64,000 nt of DNA from Rhizobium ecuadorense (GCF_001187535.1 NZ_LFIO01000023.1:146547-210546), one strand, 5' to 3'. Counted from the first letter of the stretch, positions 27,354-36,806 are shown. Notes: generated from the sequence alone by a model not told the origin. Made by a program: numbers and translations.

Positions 27354-28616
27354 TTAATGCGTTCGGTCTCCAGCTTCCAGCTCCCCGATAGACAGGCCCG
27401 ATGTACCCGCGCTGTCGCATTCTGCCGAGTAATCAATAATATATAGACCGACGGGGAGGGGCGTTCCATTTGTACTGGATCGCAGATGAACGTTGAAGTC
27501 AAACGTTGTGCCAGTCCCTGCATGAATTACAAGAGGTGGGCAGTTGTCTGGCGCTGAAAGCACGCGCGCACTTACAGCTGGAACCGTACCGAGCTGTGGA
27601 TCGAAACGTCCACTACCAGTCATCGCGTTCACCTCACGCAGTAGCTGAATTTCAAGAAAGCCGTAATTCTCGCGTTGGTCGGCGTGTATCGGAGACTGTT
27701 CGACTTCGACCGCTGGAGCATATATGGTACGCTTTCGCGCCCTTCGGGCGTCCAACTCCCTTATCTCCTCGACCGCTTCCTCGTTAACCGACCGCCCCGC
27801 TTGCTCGGCGGCGATCCTCAAAAAGTGTTCTGTCTGGTAGAGGTATATCTGCTGTCCGCTCGTTACGAAAAACTCTTCGACAAGCTCTTGGCGTGGTCCC
27901 AATGTCTTGCCGTATTCCCGTTCCCACCAATCCTCCTTCCGTTCCGACGTCACATGTACGATTGGTGACCCAGCTTCCTTTGCGAATTCCATAAGCTGCG
28001 ACCAAAGGAGAAAATCGCCATACTTCTTGTCCTCGTCCTTCTGACCGTCCTCATAACCGGGAGGAATTTTCGCCTCGAAGCGCCGCTTCCCTTCCTTGCA
28101 TAGCTCAGCATATCTCTCTGGCGACATGGCTGGGCCGACACGGCCATCGAACAACCTTAATATACGTTCGAGGACTGGGTCTTCTTCAAGGTAGTTGGGA
28201 TGCTTTTGGGCGGCCTCCTCCATGTCAGCGCGCGCTTCATTTATAGCTGAAGTAATTGCGGTACTGAGGGCATCCAGAGCAGGACGAGGCACTAACCTAA
28301 AGCCCCTCAGTTTGCCCACTCCACCAGTCACCGATTTGTCAAGGTCATCGATGGCCGAAGTGGCCTCTCGGAACGTCTGCTCTGAAGAGGCAATGACTTT
28401 CTTGCGGTTCCTGAAAAACTCGATCGCCGCTTGACGCGGAATCCAAATGCGACCAGCAAACGATTCTAATGCGACTAGAATGCTCTCGCATGTCGCGGAA
28501 TGATAGCGGTATAGATCGAGAAGCACATTCGCATCGACAGTCAAAATACCGTCTTTCCACAACTTTTGCGCAGCAGCGGCATTAGAGGATAAATACCAGG
28601 AGAATTCGTTTTTCAT
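27354..28616 (-). CDS. PIN-like domain protein (PIN_8 type), predicted RNase
   Basis: A 420-residue protein whose N-terminal 240 residues match the larger PIN-like group: TVDANVLLDLYRYH (Asp28, Asp34), a glutamate at about 66 in RQAAIEFFRN, then KKYGDFLLWSQLMEFAKEAG and IVHVTSERKEDWWE as the later acidic cluster. These residues bind the metal ions for RNA cleavage. The C-terminal 120 residues are not recognised and look beta-rich near the end (TTFDFNVHLRSS). No ribosome site is obvious at 28616. It is the middle gene of the three-nuclease cassette. Confidence 0.75.
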   Translation of the reverse strand: MKNEFSWYLSSNAAAAQKLWKDGILTVDANVLLDLYRYHSATCESILVALESFAGRIWIPRQAAIEFFRNRKKVIASSEQTFREATSAIDDLDKSVTGGVGKLRGFRLVPRPALDALSTAITSAINEARADMEEAAQKHPNYLEEDPVLERILRLFDGRVGPAMSPERYAELCKEGKRRFEAKIPPGYEDGQKDEDKKYGDFLLWSQLMEFAKEAGSPIVHVTSERKEDWWEREYGKTLGPRQELVEEFFVTSGQQIYLYQTEHFLRIAAEQAGRSVNEEAVEEIRELDARRARKRTIYAPAVEVEQSPIHADQRENYGFLEIQLLREVNAMTGSGRFDPQLGTVPAVSARVLSAPDNCPPLVIHAGTGTTFDFNVHLRSSTNGTPLPVGLYIIDYSAECDSAGTSGLSIGELEAGDRTH

Positions 28617-28732
28617 GATTCTACATTGCAGATCGTTATTCGTAACTCAACCTATTTTCTAACCCAGGCGTGCTCTTTGAATCCAATTCAACTTTCCGAT
28701 GGCTGTAAGCCGCAAAGCGCGGCAACTCAGAT

Positions 28733-29788
28733 TTACTTGTACGTTTCGTACGGATGTAGCTTAACATACTGGAAATCGGCATTCCGTGGGCTGATCGTTT
28801 CGATCTTTTCAGGTGCACCGTTATCGTCGACAGAAATGGCAATCGAAATCTCGAAGTCGAATTCGATTTCCGTCTCACCTTCTACCTCCCGCCATGGAAT
28901 GAGGACTTTGTCTTCGGAGTCATAAGAAGCTGTGTCCCAGTCGGGGTGGCTGTATTCAACATTGGCGGAGACCCGGACGGTTCCGACCACCAAGATGTCA
29001 TCACCTTCCTCAACAGATCGGAAGGAAGTTATTTTGCCAATTTCGAGACCTAAGACCTGTACGTCGAAAATCTCCGAGTCCTCGACATCTCCCACTAACC
29101 CCCAAGCTTTTATTTCCTCGCCAACGAGAGTTACGAGATCATCAGACTTATCCTCGAGGAATTGAGCAACTTGCGGCGCTTCCATTTCGTAGCCGAGCGC
29201 TTTGAACAGCTCGGGCAACGATTTGATGATTTGGATGTATTGCTCCCCTTCGGCAGCTTTTTCGAAATCGCCGTCGTCCGAGACAATAATAACCTGATTG
29301 TGTTTCGATGCCGCCTGCTTGAGACATTCGAAAATGAAAGCGTCAGGAAATTGGTCCTTCTTACTCTCACCGGTGAACAGACCTGTCCCCGCCGCGTAGG
29401 TGTTGAAAACTGCTGAAGGCTTGACGTCATCGATGGCAAGATGGGTTGCGTCGAGGTTACCAAACATCGCTGCCACTGCTGCCAGGTATTTGCTTATTAG
29501 AATGTCCCAGAGTTCGGTCTTATTAATCTCGTCAATTTTCACACCGACAGTTTCGTCGATCAGCTTGCGAAAATGGGGACGTGCGATCTCCTTGATCACC
29601 TGATAGTCGTTGTCGGCGTGCTTCTTAGCCACTTCGGTAACTGTAAGGTCGGTCGTGAGAACAGTTATCATCCCGGCGTTCACCAGGTCACCTACGCGCT
29701 CCCATTCAGCTCCTCCCGGCGGCTTGCCCGCCCTAATGATAATGTTGGCATCGACAAACACTTGGGGAGCGTTCTTGGTCTTTTTCAC
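28733..29788 (-). CDS. PIN domain protein (DUF4935 type), predicted RNase
   Basis: A 351-residue protein. VFVDANIIIRAG (Asp13) opens a PIN fold; TDLTVTEVAKKH gives the glutamate, KKDQFPDAFIFECLK and IIVSDDGDFEKAA the later aspartates, so the catalytic set is complete. Residues 215-351 form an acidic, beta-strand-rich domain (VRVSANVEYSHPDWDTASYD) that is usual in DUF4935 proteins and of unknown role. It starts at a GTG with GAGG upstream and is the first gene of the cassette, 41 bases from the right island boundary. No antitoxin gene was seen beside it. Confidence 0.78.
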   Translation of the reverse strand: MKKTKNAPQVFVDANIIIRAGKPPGGAEWERVGDLVNAGMITVLTTDLTVTEVAKKHADNDYQVIKEIARPHFRKLIDETVGVKIDEINKTELWDILISKYLAAVAAMFGNLDATHLAIDDVKPSAVFNTYAAGTGLFTGESKKDQFPDAFIFECLKQAASKHNQVIIVSDDGDFEKAAEGEQYIQIIKSLPELFKALGYEMEAPQVAQFLEDKSDDLVTLVGEEIKAWGLVGDVEDSEIFDVQVLGLEIGKITSFRSVEEGDDILVVGTVRVSANVEYSHPDWDTASYDSEDKVLIPWREVEGETEIEFDFEISIAISVDDNGAPEKIETISPRNADFQYVKLHPYETYK

Positions 29789-29829
29789 GGGATAGCGACC
29801 TCAGAGCTGGAAACGCGAGAGTGACTTCA

Positions 29830-29865
29830 ATTAATGTAGCACAACGTCAAGAGATTATGGCCGCC
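29830..29865. other. Right attachment-like boundary of island
   Basis: ATTAATGTAGCACAAC (29830-29845), 8 bases, then the comM-derived core ATTATGGCCGCC at 29854-29865, from which the sequence follows comM. The arm sequence recurs at 26001 in the same orientation. Confidence 0.6.
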
Positions 29866-30387
29866 GGCGGCGGCCACTTCGAGCGCGCGCTTAGCGCTTT
29901 CCTGACCCTTGATTTCGGCCAGATCCGGCAGGTTGGCAGCATTGGCGCGGATCGACGCTTCCGGCCTGGACAGGACCTGCGTGCCGCGGAAATGATTGGC
30001 GAGGGCAATCAGGCTGCGGGGTGCGAGAATATCGACGTCGGCGCCGGCCCAGGCGGCTTCGGCGCCACTTTCGGCCGGGCAGATCAGCCCCTTGCCGAGC
30101 GCATTGGCGCCGATCGCGGCCGGCAGCGCGCCTGAAATGGCCGCGATCGTGCCGTCGAGATTGAGCTCGCCGACGACGACAAAATCAGACAGCGCATCGG
30201 CGGGGATGGCGCCGAGGGCGGCCATCAACGCAAGCGCGATGGGGAGATCGAAATGCGAGCCCTCTTTCGGCAGATCGGCTGGCGCCAGATTGACGGTCAC
30301 CCGCTTGCCCGGTAGCTCCAAGCCGGAGGCGTGAAGGCGGCCTGCACGCGCTCGCGGATTTCGGCCATCGCCTCGTCGAGAGACGAT
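29854..30387 (-). pseudogene. comM: comM remnant, N-terminal part, frameshifted
   Basis: About 530 bases match intact comM at roughly 31300-31830 with many scattered differences, encoding residues of about 32-212 (GKRVTVNLAPADLPKEG to RALEVAAAGGHNL). It lacks the first 30 codons and has a one-base deletion near 30338 (GTGAAGGCGG instead of GTGAAGGGCGG). The deletion joins it to an antisense frame and makes an artificial 379-codon ORF (29827-30966). It ends 12 bases before the stop of the intact gene. With the remnant at 24458 it forms one divergent comM copy split by the island. Confidence 0.85.
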
Positions 30388-30398
30388 CGCCCCTCTCC

Positions 30399-31931
30399 TT
30401 ACACCGCAGCCGTCAGCCTTTCGCCAGCGATGCGGTAGGAAATCGCCTCGGCAAGATGCAAGCGCCCTACGGTCGGTTTGCCGTCGAGATCGGCGAGGGT
30501 GCGGGCGACCTTGAGGACGCGGTGGTAGCCGCGGGCGGAGAATTTCATTTTTTCGGCGGCGTCGCGCAAGAGCTGCAGGCCACTTGCATCGGGTTCGGCG
30601 AGTTTTTCGATCATCGCGGTGGAGCAGCGGGCATTGGTGCCGATGCCCTTGGCGCCGGCTGCCTCGAAACGCTGCTGCTGGATTTCGCGGGCGCGGGCGA
30701 CGCGGCGGGCGGCATCGGCACTGGCCTCGGCCGCCATCGGCCGGATCAGATCGGCGGCGGAGACGGCCGGCACGTCGATGCGGATATCGATGCGGTCCAT
30801 CAGCGGGCCGGAGATGCGGGCCTGGTAATCGCTCATGCAGCGCAGGCCGCGGGCGCAGGTATGGCCGGGCTCGCCGGCCATGCCGCAGCGGCAAGGGTTC
30901 ATTGCCGCAATCAGCTGGAATTTCGCCGGATAGGAGACGCGGTGGTTGGCGCGGGCGATGACACATTCGCCGCCTTCGAGCGGCTGGCGCAGCGCATCCA
31001 GCGCCTGCGGGGTGAATTCGGGAAATTCGTCGAGGAAGAGCACGCCGTGATGGGCAAGCGAGGCTTCGCCGGGACGGGCGCGGATGCCGCCGCCGACGAG
31101 GGCCGCCATGGTGGCGGAATGGTGCGGCGTACGAAAAGGCCGGCGGTCGGACAGCTTGCCGCCGGAGAGCTGGCCGGCGATCGAATGGACCATCGACACT
31201 TCAAGCAGCTCGGCGGCCGAGAGCGGCGGCAGGATCGACGGCAGCCGTGCCGCCAGCATCGACTTGCCGGAGCCCGGAGGCCCGACCATCAGCAGATTAT
31301 GGCCGCCGGCGGCCGCGACCTCGAGCGCCCGCTTGGCGCTTTCCTGGCCCTTGATCTCGGCGAGATCCGGCAGGTTGGCGGCATTGGCGCGGATCGATGC
31401 CTCAGGCCGGGTGAGCACCTGCGTGCCGCGGAAATGATTGGCAAGGGCGATCAGGCTGCGCGGGGCGAGAATATTGACCTCAGCACCGGCCCAGGCGGCC
31501 TCGGCACCGCTTTCGGCCGGGCAGATCAGTCCCTTGCCGAGCGCATTGGCGCCGATCGCGGCCGGCAGCGCCCCCGATATGGCGGCGATGGTGCCATCGA
31601 GGTTGAGTTCGCCGACGACGACATAATCCGACAGCGCATCGGCGGGAATGGCGCCGAGGGCGGCCATCAGGGCAAGCGCGATCGGCAGATCGAAATGCGA
31701 GCCCTCTTTCGGCAGATCGGCAGGCGCCAGATTGACGGTCACCCGCTTGCCCGGCAGCGACAGGCCGGAGGCGTGAAGGGCGGCCTGCACGCGCTCGCGG
31801 CTTTCGGCCACCGCCTTGTCGGGCAGGCCGACGATCTGCATGCCGATCTTGCCGGGCGCGACCATGATCTGGACCTCGACCGGCACACCTTCGATGCCCT
31901 GAAATGCCACCGTACTGACACGCGCGACCAT
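30399..31931 (-). CDS. comM: ComM-type Mg-chelatase-like AAA+ ATPase (YifB family)
   Basis: A 510-residue intact protein: an N-terminal Lon-like ChlI domain (residues 20-140), Mg-chelatase AAA+ core with Walker A GPPGSGKS at 217-224 and Walker B HGVLFLDEFPEF, and a C-terminal lid domain. ComM is a hexameric branch-migration helicase that helps integrate incoming DNA. The start at 31931 has AAGGGGTGG upstream; the frame extends to 32027 without similarity. It lies next to gshB and directly beside a broken divergent copy. Confidence 0.95.
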   Translation of the reverse strand: MVARVSTVAFQGIEGVPVEVQIMVAPGKIGMQIVGLPDKAVAESRERVQAALHASGLSLPGKRVTVNLAPADLPKEGSHFDLPIALALMAALGAIPADALSDYVVVGELNLDGTIAAISGALPAAIGANALGKGLICPAESGAEAAWAGAEVNILAPRSLIALANHFRGTQVLTRPEASIRANAANLPDLAEIKGQESAKRALEVAAAGGHNLLMVGPPGSGKSMLAARLPSILPPLSAAELLEVSMVHSIAGQLSGGKLSDRRPFRTPHHSATMAALVGGGIRARPGEASLAHHGVLFLDEFPEFTPQALDALRQPLEGGECVIARANHRVSYPAKFQLIAAMNPCRCGMAGEPGHTCARGLRCMSDYQARISGPLMDRIDIRIDVPAVSAADLIRPMAAEASADAARRVARAREIQQQRFEAAGAKGIGTNARCSTAMIEKLAEPDASGLQLLRDAAEKMKFSARGYHRVLKVARTLADLDGKPTVGRLHLAEAISYRIAGERLTAAV

Positions 31932-32107
31932 ATGCCCACCCCTTGCCCGCCAACTCTTATACCGCCTGCAACCCGTCAGGGCCAGCGGTTGCAATCTGGC
32001 ATGGAAGCAAGAATAAAACAAGAACAATCAAGGAACATATTCAGGCATCTCCTGTGACCGGGGTTGTAGCCGATCACAGCAGGGCCGTGGGTCGCGGAAC
32101 TTTCGGA

Positions 32108-33055
32108 TCAGCCGCGCTTGCGCTCGATCGCATCCCAGAGCAGGCTTGCGATATCGGCGCCGCCGAACTTCTTGACCTCCCGGATGCCTGTCGGAGAGGT
32201 GACGTTGATCTCGGTCATGTAATCGCCGATCACATCGATGCCGACGAGCAGGAAGCCGCGTTCTCTCAGCGCTGGGCCGATGCGGTCGCAGATCTCCTGT
32301 TCACGCGAGGTCAGCTCGGTCGCCTCGGCGCGGCCGCCGACATGCATGTTGGAGCGGCTGTCGTGCTCGGCGGGCACGCGGTTGATGGCGCCGGCAAATT
32401 CGCCGTCGACCAGGATGATGCGCTTGTCGCCCTTGCGCACATCGGGCAGATATTGCTGGGCGATGAAGGGCTCGCGGAAAAGCTGGCCGAACATTTCGAG
32501 CAGCGAGGAGAGGTTGCGGTCGTCGCGGGTCGAATGGAAGACGCCGGCGCCGCCATTGCCGTAGAGCGGCTTCAGGATGATGTCGCCCATCTCGTCGCGG
32601 AAGCGGCGGATCTCGGCGGCATCCTTGGTGATCAGTGTCTTCGGCATCAGGTCGGCGAATTCGGTGACGAAGATTTTTTCCGGCGAATTGCGCACCCAGG
32701 CCGGATCGTTGACGACGAGCGTCTTCGGATGGATGCGCTCGAGCAGATGCGTCGAGGTGATATAGGCCATGTCGAAGGGCGGGTCCTGGCGCAGCAGCAC
32801 CACATCCATGGTGGAGAGATCGACGCGCTCGGGCGCGCCGAGCTCGAAGTGATCGCCCTTGACGTCCTTCAGCAGCATCGGCTCGACGCTGGCATAGAGC
32901 TTGCCGTCGCGGAAGCTCAGGCGCTCGGGCGTGCAATGGAACAGCCGGTAGCCGCGCACTTGCGCTTCCAGGCTCATGGCGAAGGTGGAGTCGCCCGCAA
33001 TATTGATGCCGGCGACATGATCCATCTGGACCGCTACATTGGTGATCTTGGCCAT
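32108..33055 (-). CDS. gshB: Glutathione synthetase
   Basis: A 315-residue ATP-grasp enzyme joining gamma-glutamylcysteine and glycine. [46 protein letters not shown] (ATP-binding loop) and [13 protein letters not shown] (metal-binding end) are all in order. The length equals the usual 315-320. It is separated from comM by 176 bases without another gene. Confidence 0.96.
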   Translation of the reverse strand: MAKITNVAVQMDHVAGINIAGDSTFAMSLEAQVRGYRLFHCTPERLSFRDGKLYASVEPMLLKDVKGDHFELGAPERVDLSTMDVVLLRQDPPFDMAYITSTHLLERIHPKTLVVNDPAWVRNSPEKIFVTEFADLMPKTLITKDAAEIRRFRDEMGDIILKPLYGNGGAGVFHSTRDDRNLSSLLEMFGQLFREPFIAQQYLPDVRKGDKRIILVDGEFAGAINRVPAEHDSRSNMHVGGRAEATELTSREQEICDRIGPALRERGFLLVGIDVIGDYMTEINVTSPTGIREVKKFGGADIASLLWDAIERKRG

Positions 33056-33139
33056 TTCCGTCCCTCGCTGAATGCCGGACAGATGTAGGTCGGCCCGGCA
33101 TCAAACGCAATGCCGATCAAGGGCTTCCGGCGCTCGCGA

Positions 33140-34162
33140 TCACCGTGTCTCGAGGATCCGCATCAGCCGGCCGCGATAGCTGTCGAGAATGACGGCAAGG
33201 ACGATGACGGCGCCGATGACGATCGGCTTGATGTTGTCGTCGGCGCCCAAGAGCTGCAATCCGGTCGACAGGACCTGCAGAATGCAGGCGCCGACCAGCG
33301 TGCCGATGATCGAACCCTTGCCGCCCGACAGGCTGGTGCCGCCGATGATGACCGCGGCGATGGCGTTCAGCTCGTAGCCGATGCCGGCAACCGGGCTGCC
33401 GACATTGAGGCGGAGCAGATAGACCATGGCGGCGATGCCGGCCGTCAGCCCTGAGATGGTGAAGACGGCGATCTTGTATCGTTTCGGCTGGTGCCCGGAC
33501 AGCCGAACGGCTTCTTCATTGGTGCCGATGGCGAAGACGAAGCGGCCGAAGACGGTGTAGCGCAGCACGAACCAGCCGATGAGGACGACGGCGACCGCAA
33601 TCAGAAAGATCGACGGGAGTATGCCCCAGAAGATCAGGTTGCCGAAATCGACGAAGGGCTGCGGCAGGCCGGTGATCGTCGAATTGTCGCTGACCACGCG
33701 GGCCAGGCCGCTGGCGACGTTCAGCATGCCGAGCGTGACGATGAAGGAAGGAAGCTTCCACTTCTCGCAGATCCAGCCGTTGACGGCGCCAAGGAGAGCG
33801 CCGGTGCCCATCGAGGCAAGACAGGCGAGAACAATCGCCTGCCAGGGCGAAAACATCGGATTGATCATGATCGTTGCGCCGATCACCGTGCAAAGGGCAA
33901 GCAGCGATCCCACCGAGAGATCGATGCCGCCGACCAGGATGACGAAGGTCATGCCCGCGGCAAGCACGGTGTTGATGGCGATCTGCACGAAGATCTTCAG
34001 GAAATTCTCCGGCGTGGCGAAATAGGGCGCGGTTGCCGAGAAAAACGCCAGGATCAGGATGAGGGCAATGGCGACGCCCGCCTCCTTCATCGAGATCCGG
34101 ATCAGCTTGTCCCAGAAGCGCGCCTCTTTTGCCTCGGTCTGTTTTTCAATGCTGGCGGACAC
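33140..34162 (-). CDS. Sugar ABC transporter permease (RbsC type)
   Basis: A 340-residue inner-membrane protein with eight to ten hydrophobic segments and the BPD_transp_2 pattern (VILVGGIDLSVGSLLALCTVIGA and AAVIIGGTSLSGGKGSIIGTL). The GTG at 34162 is preceded by AAGGAG at 7 bases and is chosen over the longer frame to 34207. It overlaps the upstream ATPase gene by 17 bases. It forms the channel of the transporter with the ATPase and binding protein. Confidence 0.93.
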   Translation of the reverse strand: MSASIEKQTEAKEARFWDKLIRISMKEAGVAIALILILAFFSATAPYFATPENFLKIFVQIAINTVLAAGMTFVILVGGIDLSVGSLLALCTVIGATIMINPMFSPWQAIVLACLASMGTGALLGAVNGWICEKWKLPSFIVTLGMLNVASGLARVVSDNSTITGLPQPFVDFGNLIFWGILPSIFLIAVAVVLIGWFVLRYTVFGRFVFAIGTNEEAVRLSGHQPKRYKIAVFTISGLTAGIAAMVYLLRLNVGSPVAGIGYELNAIAAVIIGGTSLSGGKGSIIGTLVGACILQVLSTGLQLLGADDNIKPIVIGAVIVLAVILDSYRGRLMRILETR

Positions 34163-35681
34163 GGCTGTACTCCTTGTAAGCGAGCGACAGGATCCTGCTC
34201 TCGTCAAATTGTTCCCGAGCGATTTCGCCGGATATCTTGCCGTCGGAGAAAACGATGATGCGATGGCAAATGCCCATCAGCTCCGGCAGATCCGAAGATA
34301 CCACCAGCACGCCTTTTCCCTCGGCGGCAAATTTCCATAAGAGTTCATAGATCTCGGCCTTGGCGCCGACATCGATGCCGCGGGTCGGCTCATCGAAGAT
34401 CAGCACCTTGGGGCCGCGGAACAGCCATTTGGCAATGACCACCTTCTGCTGATTGCCGCCGGAAAAGGTCCTGACCGCCTGGTGGATGGAGGGGGTCTTG
34501 ATCCGCAGCTCGCGCACCAGGCGTTGCGAATGACCGTCCTCCGCTCTCCGGTTGATCAGGCCGTTGCGGGAGATCCTGGCGAGATCGGTGATGGTGGCGT
34601 TTTGGGCGCAGCTCATGTCGAGCATCAGGCCTTGCATCTTGCGGTCTTCGGTCGCCAGGCACAGCCCGGCCGCAACCGCATCCTTCGGCGAATTGATCTC
34701 GACCGGCTCGCCGTTCAGGCGGATTGCGCCTGAGGCCTTCAGGTCGGCGCCGAAGAGGGCGCGCACCGCCTCGGTACGGCCGCTGCCGACAAGGCCGGCA
34801 ATGCCGACGATTTCGCCCTTGGCCACGGAAAAAGACAGTTCCGGGCTGTTGCGCGTCACCCTCAGGCCGGAGACACCGAGCGCTTCGCCGGATACCGTGC
34901 TGTCGCCTTTGAAGATGCCGTGATCGGCAAGCTTGCGCCCGACCATCAGTTCGACGATATCAGGAATAGCAAGCCCGGCCAGCGGCCGGGTGATCACATG
35001 CTGGCCGTCGCGCAGCACCGTCACATCGTCGCCGACTTCGAAGATTTCCTCCAGCCGGTGCGAGATATAGAGCGTGGTGACGCCGCGGCCCTTCAGCCGC
35101 TTCAGAATTTCGAACAGGCGATCGACCTCCTTGGAGGTCAGGGTCGCGGTCGGTTCATCGAGAACGAGAAGTTTGCTTTCGTAACACAGCGCCTTGGCGA
35201 TCTCGACCAGCTGCAGTTGCGCAACGCTGAGGCTGCTTGCCAGCGTCGTCGGGGCGACATCGAGGCCGACCTCTTCGAGGAGTTCGGCCGCCCTGGCGTT
35301 CATCGCCTTGTAGTTTACCAGGCCGTATCGGCGCGGCAGATGCTCAAACAGCAGATTTTCCGCCACCGTCAGGTTGGATAGCGGATGCAGTTCCTGGTGA
35401 ATGACGCGGATGCCGGCCCTGAACGCCTCCAGCGGCGAGGCCGGGTGATAGGGCTTGCCGTCGAACAGGATGTGACCGTCATCCGGCCTGAAGACGCCGC
35501 CGAGCAGGTTGATCAGCGTCGACTTTCCGGCGCCGTTTTCGCCAAGGAGAACATGCCCCTTGCCGCGGCCGATCCGCATCGAGACGTCCTTGAGCGCCAC
35601 GACGCCCGGGAAGCGCTTGCCGATTCCTTCCAGCCTCAGGATGTCGTCATCTGCTGCGTCTGACACGTCGACCTCATGCAC
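34146..35681 (-). CDS. Sugar ABC transporter ATPase (RbsA type, duplicated domains)
   Basis: A 511-residue protein with two ABC modules. The first has LLGENGAGKSTLINLL, SVAQLQLVEIAKAL and LLVLDEPTATL; the second keeps IAGLVGSGRTEAVRAL, FSGGNQQKVVIAKW and VLIFDEPTRGIDVG. The degenerate P loop of the second module (GLVGSGRTE) is usual for RbsA. The GTG at 35681 has GGAGGA ten bases upstream. Second gene of the operon, after the binding protein; no kinase or isomerase gene follows. Confidence 0.93.
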   Translation of the reverse strand: MHEVDVSDAADDDILRLEGIGKRFPGVVALKDVSMRIGRGKGHVLLGENGAGKSTLINLLGGVFRPDDGHILFDGKPYHPASPLEAFRAGIRVIHQELHPLSNLTVAENLLFEHLPRRYGLVNYKAMNARAAELLEEVGLDVAPTTLASSLSVAQLQLVEIAKALCYESKLLVLDEPTATLTSKEVDRLFEILKRLKGRGVTTLYISHRLEEIFEVGDDVTVLRDGQHVITRPLAGLAIPDIVELMVGRKLADHGIFKGDSTVSGEALGVSGLRVTRNSPELSFSVAKGEIVGIAGLVGSGRTEAVRALFGADLKASGAIRLNGEPVEINSPKDAVAAGLCLATEDRKMQGLMLDMSCAQNATITDLARISRNGLINRRAEDGHSQRLVRELRIKTPSIHQAVRTFSGGNQQKVVIAKWLFRGPKVLIFDEPTRGIDVGAKAEIYELLWKFAAEGKGVLVVSSDLPELMGICHRIIVFSDGKISGEIAREQFDESRILSLAYKEYSRVRQH

Positions 35682-35822
35682 AATTAGGCGATCCTCCACG
35701 GAAGGCGCACCGGAGAGGCTCGAAACAAGCCTCCTCCGGAGCAATCAACGCGTCGATCGGTTGGTAGTCGTTGGCGCCGGCAGCAAGCCGGCGCCTCTTT
35801 GTCCTGTCGTCGGAAATCCCGA

Positions 35823-36806
35823 TTATTTCAGATCGGCAGAGGTGACGAGCTTGACGTCGGTCTTGACCCAGCCGGTGAATTTTTCGCCGGCAAGTTCGCG
35901 CATGCCATAGTCGATGCCCATGACCGCCATCTGCGCGCCATACTGCTCGACGGTGGCGAGCATCTTGCCATCCTTGATCAGCGGCTGAACGGGCGGGATG
36001 TTGTCGAAGCCGACAACCTTGATCTTGCCGGCCTGGCCGGCCGCATCGAGAGCCTTGACGACGCCGAGGGCCATGGAGTCGTTGGCGGCCATCACGCCTT
36101 GAATATCCTTATACTTCGTCAGGAAATTGGTCATGACGGTGTTGGCTTCCTCGGTCTCCCAATGGGCAGTCTTGCTGTCGAGAAGCTCGAGCTTGCCCGA
36201 TTTGACCGAGTCCACGAAGCCTTCCTTGCGTTCCTTGGCGTTGTCGGCCTCGGGGTTGCCTTCGAGGATGACCACCTTGGCGCCGGGTCCGAGATCCTTG
36301 GCCAGCGCATCGCCCGCAAGCTTTGCGCCTTCCTTGTTGTCAGGCCCGAAGAAAGCCAGGTCGATACCGGCCTTCTTCTTGGCATCGGCATCGAGCGGCA
36401 CGTCGATGTTGATGACCTTGACGCCTGCCTTGACCGCCTTTGCCAGCGGCGTTGCCATCGCCTTTGAATCGGCGGGTGCGACGACGATGATATCGTATTT
36501 CTGGGTGACGAAGTTCTCGACCGCGTCGACCTGCGAGGCGAAGTCACGCTCGTCCTTCATGCCGACGGCTTTGAAATCGAACTTGTCCTTGTTCTCGGCC
36601 GCATATTTGTCGGCGCCGGCCTTCATCTGCTTGAAGAACTCATTCGACAAGGATTTCATGATCAGGCCGACCTTCGGCTTCTCGGCCGCAAAGGCCGGCG
36701 ACACGCTGCAGGACAGCGCCAGCAGCAAGGTGCCGGCAAGGCCGACCTTCAAGGCCGCACGGCGCGGTGCATTGATCAAGACGGATTCGCGCTTAAAATT
36801 GGACAT
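35823..36806 (-). CDS. Sugar ABC transporter substrate-binding protein (periplasmic)
   Basis: A 327-residue protein with a signal peptide (RRAALKVGLAGTLLLALSCSVSPAFAAEKP, cut near 40) and a Peripla_BP_4 fold: VGLIMKSLSNEFFKQMKAGA, IIVVAPADSKAMATPLAKA, VMAANDSMALGVVKAL, VVGFDNIPP. It is closest in type to ribose and related pentose/polyol binders. Strong AGGAGG ribosome site. First gene of the operon, divergent from the LacI regulator across 328 bases. The actual sugar is not deducible. Confidence 0.93.
   Translation of the reverse strand: MSNFKRESVLINAPRRAALKVGLAGTLLLALSCSVSPAFAAEKPKVGLIMKSLSNEFFKQMKAGADKYAAENKDKFDFKAVGMKDERDFASQVDAVENFVTQKYDIIVVAPADSKAMATPLAKAVKAGVKVINIDVPLDADAKKKAGIDLAFFGPDNKEGAKLAGDALAKDLGPGAKVVILEGNPEADNAKERKEGFVDSVKSGKLELLDSKTAHWETEEANTVMTNFLTKYKDIQGVMAANDSMALGVVKALDAAGQAGKIKVVGFDNIPPVQPLIKDGKMLATVEQYGAQMAVMGIDYGMRELAGEKFTGWVKTDVKLVTSADLK

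Larger units (their letters stand above)
24550..29865. mobile_element. Accessory island integrated in a second comM copy
   Basis: The island lies between a comM 3'-side remnant (ending in ATTATGACCACC, 24550-24561) and a comM 5'-side remnant (beginning ATTATGGCCGCC, 29854-29865). The 12-base sequence at both edges corresponds to codons for GGHN of ComM and behaves like an attachment-site duplication. The interior is clearly AT-richer and has different codon use from its neighbours. It holds a zinc-ribbon gene, a non-coding stretch with an internal att-like copy, and three nuclease-like genes, all on the minus strand. No integrase, transposase or tRNA was seen, so it cannot mobilise itself. 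Confidence 0.75.

Noticed and set aside
29827..30966. 379-codon minus-strand ORF
   Set aside because: It joins an out-of-frame reading of intact comM to the frameshifted comM remnant through a one-base deletion; it has no independent start or family.
30456..32057. Long open frame on the plus strand
   Set aside because: It is antisense to comM, with low-complexity composition rich in Arg, Ala and Gly.
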